Part shown: in pieces, positions 12,149-13,510 of the stretch
Numbering within the stretch: the stretch's first letter is position 1
Layout: every line of letters begins with the position of its first letter
From: CAYMAX01 sp964388595
GTDB taxonomy: Bacteria; Bacteroidota; Bacteroidia; Bacteroidales; UBA932
DNA: 13,510 nucleotides
NCBI GenBank assembly: GCA_964388595.1
Contig: CAYMAX010000036.1
Span: 1-13,510 of the forward strand
Reading direction: 5' to 3'
Made by a program: the position numbers and the translations under genes
Notes under the pieces: model-generated
Seen by the model: the letters and a program-made list of their open reading frames with translations, nothing else
Database searches by the model: none
What the model was told of the DNA's origin: nothing

Positions 12149-13214
12149 CAGCGTCGCGATCAACTCCGCTCATATGTTTGTTTCCACTATCATCTCGAAA
12201 CATATTTTGTTGACTTATATCGGAAGAACTGCTGCCTCCTCCTCCACCGCCTCCACTGGTAGCACCGCCAACTCCGCTAATACATATCACGACGATAATA
12301 CCTATGATGGTAGGAAGAGCCAACAGGATGATGTTGCTTACCATCATCATCAACACTATAATCAATACTCCCAAAGATAACTTCCCGGGAAAATAAATAA
12401 GAAGCCACAAGGTCGAGTATTTGCAAATCATCTCCCACAGCATGCCGATGATGGATAGGAGCCAAAGTCCCACAACGAAAGGGGCAACTTTTACCAGAAT
12501 GGGATACTGCGACCAGTGAGCAAAGAAATCAGGATTGAATCTGAGGAACATCAGTAGAGAGTCATCCAGCTTAATGAAGAAATATATCACTGCAACAGCC
12601 GCAGATAAGATGAAGTAGATAGTTTGACATAATATCGAACTATCTTCCCAGAAGGGGTCTGTGACTCTTTTATAAATAAATTTCCATATCCAATAAACAA
12701 TAGCGACTGCAAGTGCAAAGACGAAGAGAGTCAAAAGCATATTTATGGAGATACTGCTGAAAATAATATTCCATAAAGAAGAAGCTTTGGGATTTGCCAA
12801 ACTACTTTCATTATAGAGTAGCCACCCGTCAGCCACTTTATGACCATCACGAAACAGCCGTAGCTGGATGGCTGTATTTACAAGGTTTTTTCTGAAATTA
12901 CCTTTTTTGGTAATAGTCTGATTAATGCCTCCTAAAAGCATAAGGCTATCCCCCGGTACTACTTTGGCACTTTGATAGAGGTTAACACCATCTTTGTATT
13001 CCGGCTTTGCTCTGCTACTTAAGAAGAAAGTGTCCACAGGGACTACCATTTGCCCCTTTACCATACCGGTGTGATAATAAAGAAGGGTGGAATCTTTGAC
13101 AGGGCCATCAGGCATAGCTAATATCTGGTCTCTTGTAATCCCTCTATTGCAAGAAGCAAAAAAAGCGGATGAGAACAATAATACTACGAATAGAGAGATT
13201 CTTGAAATTTTCAT
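12123..13214 (-). CDS. Unrecognised polytopic lipoprotein with Gly/Ser-rich tail
   Basis: A 363-residue protein starting at MKISRISLFV; an in-frame ATG nine codons upstream lies before the signal and close to the promoter. The signal peptide ends FFASC, with lipidated Cys22. Residues about 23-150 are polar (periplasmic-like). Membrane segments follow at about 156-179, 193-215, 243-262 and 280-313, with WKFIYKRV as a positive flank. The tail begins with a Gly/Ser-rich linker (about 314-331, seven consecutive Gly then four Ser) and ends in a short charged stretch (HMSGVDRDAANKKIRGE). Both a lipid anchor and several membrane helices in one protein is unusual. No catalytic motif is visible and I do not recognise the family. 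Its 3' end overlaps the arginase-like gene on the other strand. Confidence 0.72.
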   Translation of the reverse strand: MKISRISLFVVLLFSSAFFASCNRGITRDQILAMPDGPVKDSTLLYYHTGMVKGQMVVPVDTFFLSSRAKPEYKDGVNLYQSAKVVPGDSLMLLGGINQTITKKGNFRKNLVNTAIQLRLFRDGHKVADGWLLYNESSLANPKASSLWNIIFSSISINMLLTLFVFALAVAIVYWIWKFIYKRVTDPFWEDSSILCQTIYFILSAAVAVIYFFIKLDDSLLMFLRFNPDFFAHWSQYPILVKVAPFVVGLWLLSIIGMLWEMICKYSTLWLLIYFPGKLSLGVLIIVLMMMVSNIILLALPTIIGIIVVICISGVGGATSGGGGGGGSSSSDISQQNMFRDDSGNKHMSGVDRDAANKKIRGE

Positions 13215-13238
13215 ATAAAAAACATATTGGTTGTTGTA

Positions 13239-13269
13239 CAAAGGTAAATAATATGAATAAATTATTAAA
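13239..13269 (-). promoter_or_regulatory. Promoter of the polytopic lipoprotein
   Basis: On the minus strand, TACCTTTG (13246-13239) is a perfect -7 element, with TTTA (13269-13266) 19 bases upstream as a three-of-four -33 element overlapping the stop codon of the upstream hydrolase gene. The start would be near 13233, about 20 bases before the ATG at 13214. Confidence 0.6.
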
Positions 13270-13510
13270 GATTAATAAAAAAATCGAGAGTTTTTTTCTG
13301 CATTTCTTTGCTAAAGAAATGTGGGCCATCAACTGTGTCTGTTATGAGTAATTCTGAATCCCCTCTATCTTCCCAGACTTTTCTCATCATGTCGTATGCC
13401 ATCTCAACCCCCTCTATCGGGAAGAGTTTATCCTTTGTCCCGCAAATAAAAAGCATAGGCTTGGGACAGGCCAGCGAAGCGACATCGGGATAGTCCATAT
13501 AGTTGCGTAT
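13265..13510 (-). CDS. Alpha/beta hydrolase, C-terminal fragment
   Basis: The reading frame is open to the right edge of the window (IRNYMDYPDVASLACPKPML...), so only the last 81 residues are seen; the ATG at 13498 is internal. CPKPMLFICGTKDKLFP carries the strand and turn with the catalytic-acid Asp (GTKD), and DGPHFFSKEMQ carries the catalytic His, the standard end of an esterase/dienelactone-hydrolase-type fold. The nucleophile serine and substrate region are outside the window, so the reaction is not known beyond ester or amide-type hydrolysis. It ends 51 bases before the lipoprotein start, in the same direction. Confidence 0.75.
   Translation of the reverse strand: MRNYMDYPDVASLACPKPMLFICGTKDKLFPIEGVEMAYDMMRKVWEDRGDSELLITDTVDGPHFFSKEMQKKTLDFFINL

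Noticed and set aside
12057..12380. Plus-strand frame with Ser/Thr-rich sequence (SSSTASTGSTANSANT) near 12220-12290
   Set aside because: It is the antisense reading of the Gly/Ser repeat codons of the lipoprotein tail and starts within the arginase-like gene; no independent support.
1..13510. tRNA, rRNA, riboswitch, CRISPR array, insertion sequence or attachment site
   Set aside because: No cloverleaf, conserved RNA core, regularly spaced repeats, transposase or terminal inverted repeats were seen by eye; all gaps between genes are shorter than about 180 bases.

Overview
The window looks like chromosome of a Bacteroidota member, most likely order Bacteroidales. The promoters that can be seen are of the TTTG / TAnnTTTG type used by the primary sigma factor of that phylum. 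Nearly all starts lack a Shine-Dalgarno sequence, the lipoproteins have Bacteroidota-style signal peptides, and the clusters sigma-54 activator / LptE / TPR protein / SecG and PspC / PadR / PspC are familiar from it. Species cannot be named from the sequence. There are no RNA genes, insertion sequences, CRISPR arrays or phage genes, and no gap between genes exceeds about 180 bases.

Layout. (1) 1-1824, minus strand: the first 29 codons of a DegT/DnrJ/EryC1/StrS-family aminotransferase, preceded (in transcription order) by an OmpA-like/TPR lipoprotein gene with an intrinsic terminator between them. (2) 1825-1930: a divergent control region with two interleaved promoters around a perfect 14-bp palindrome. 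(3) 1931-4806, plus strand: a compact operon of a sensor-less sigma-54 activator, LptE (outer-membrane LPS assembly), an acidic TPR protein and SecG (Sec translocase), closed by a strong terminator. (4) 4834-8542, plus strand: an envelope-stress-like operon of a small PspC protein, a PadR repressor, a large PspC protein with a C-terminal extramembrane domain, and a MalY/PatB-type PLP enzyme. Inverted repeats overlap its promoter. (5) 8532-10442, plus strand: a three-gene unit coupled by two ATGA stop/start overlaps, encoding a PrsW-family intramembrane protease, a membrane-anchored AraC-type DNA-binding protein and a small membrane-anchored zinc-ribbon protein. (6) 10483-13510: an unrecognised membrane-anchored protein (minus), a very short arginase-fold protein (plus), an unrecognised polytopic lipoprotein with a Gly/Ser-rich tail (minus), and the C-terminal end of an alpha/beta hydrolase (minus).

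Most of the window serves the cell envelope: LPS export, protein secretion, PspC-type membrane proteins, lipoproteins and intramembrane proteolysis. The best candidate for an undescribed system is the PrsW / tethered AraC / tethered zinc-ribbon operon, whose organisation suggests a regulated intramembrane proteolysis circuit in which the protease gene sits beside a membrane-held transcription factor. Also notable are a full-consensus Shine-Dalgarno in front of padR in a phylum that rarely uses one, the interleaved divergent promoters, and possible leaderless transcripts.
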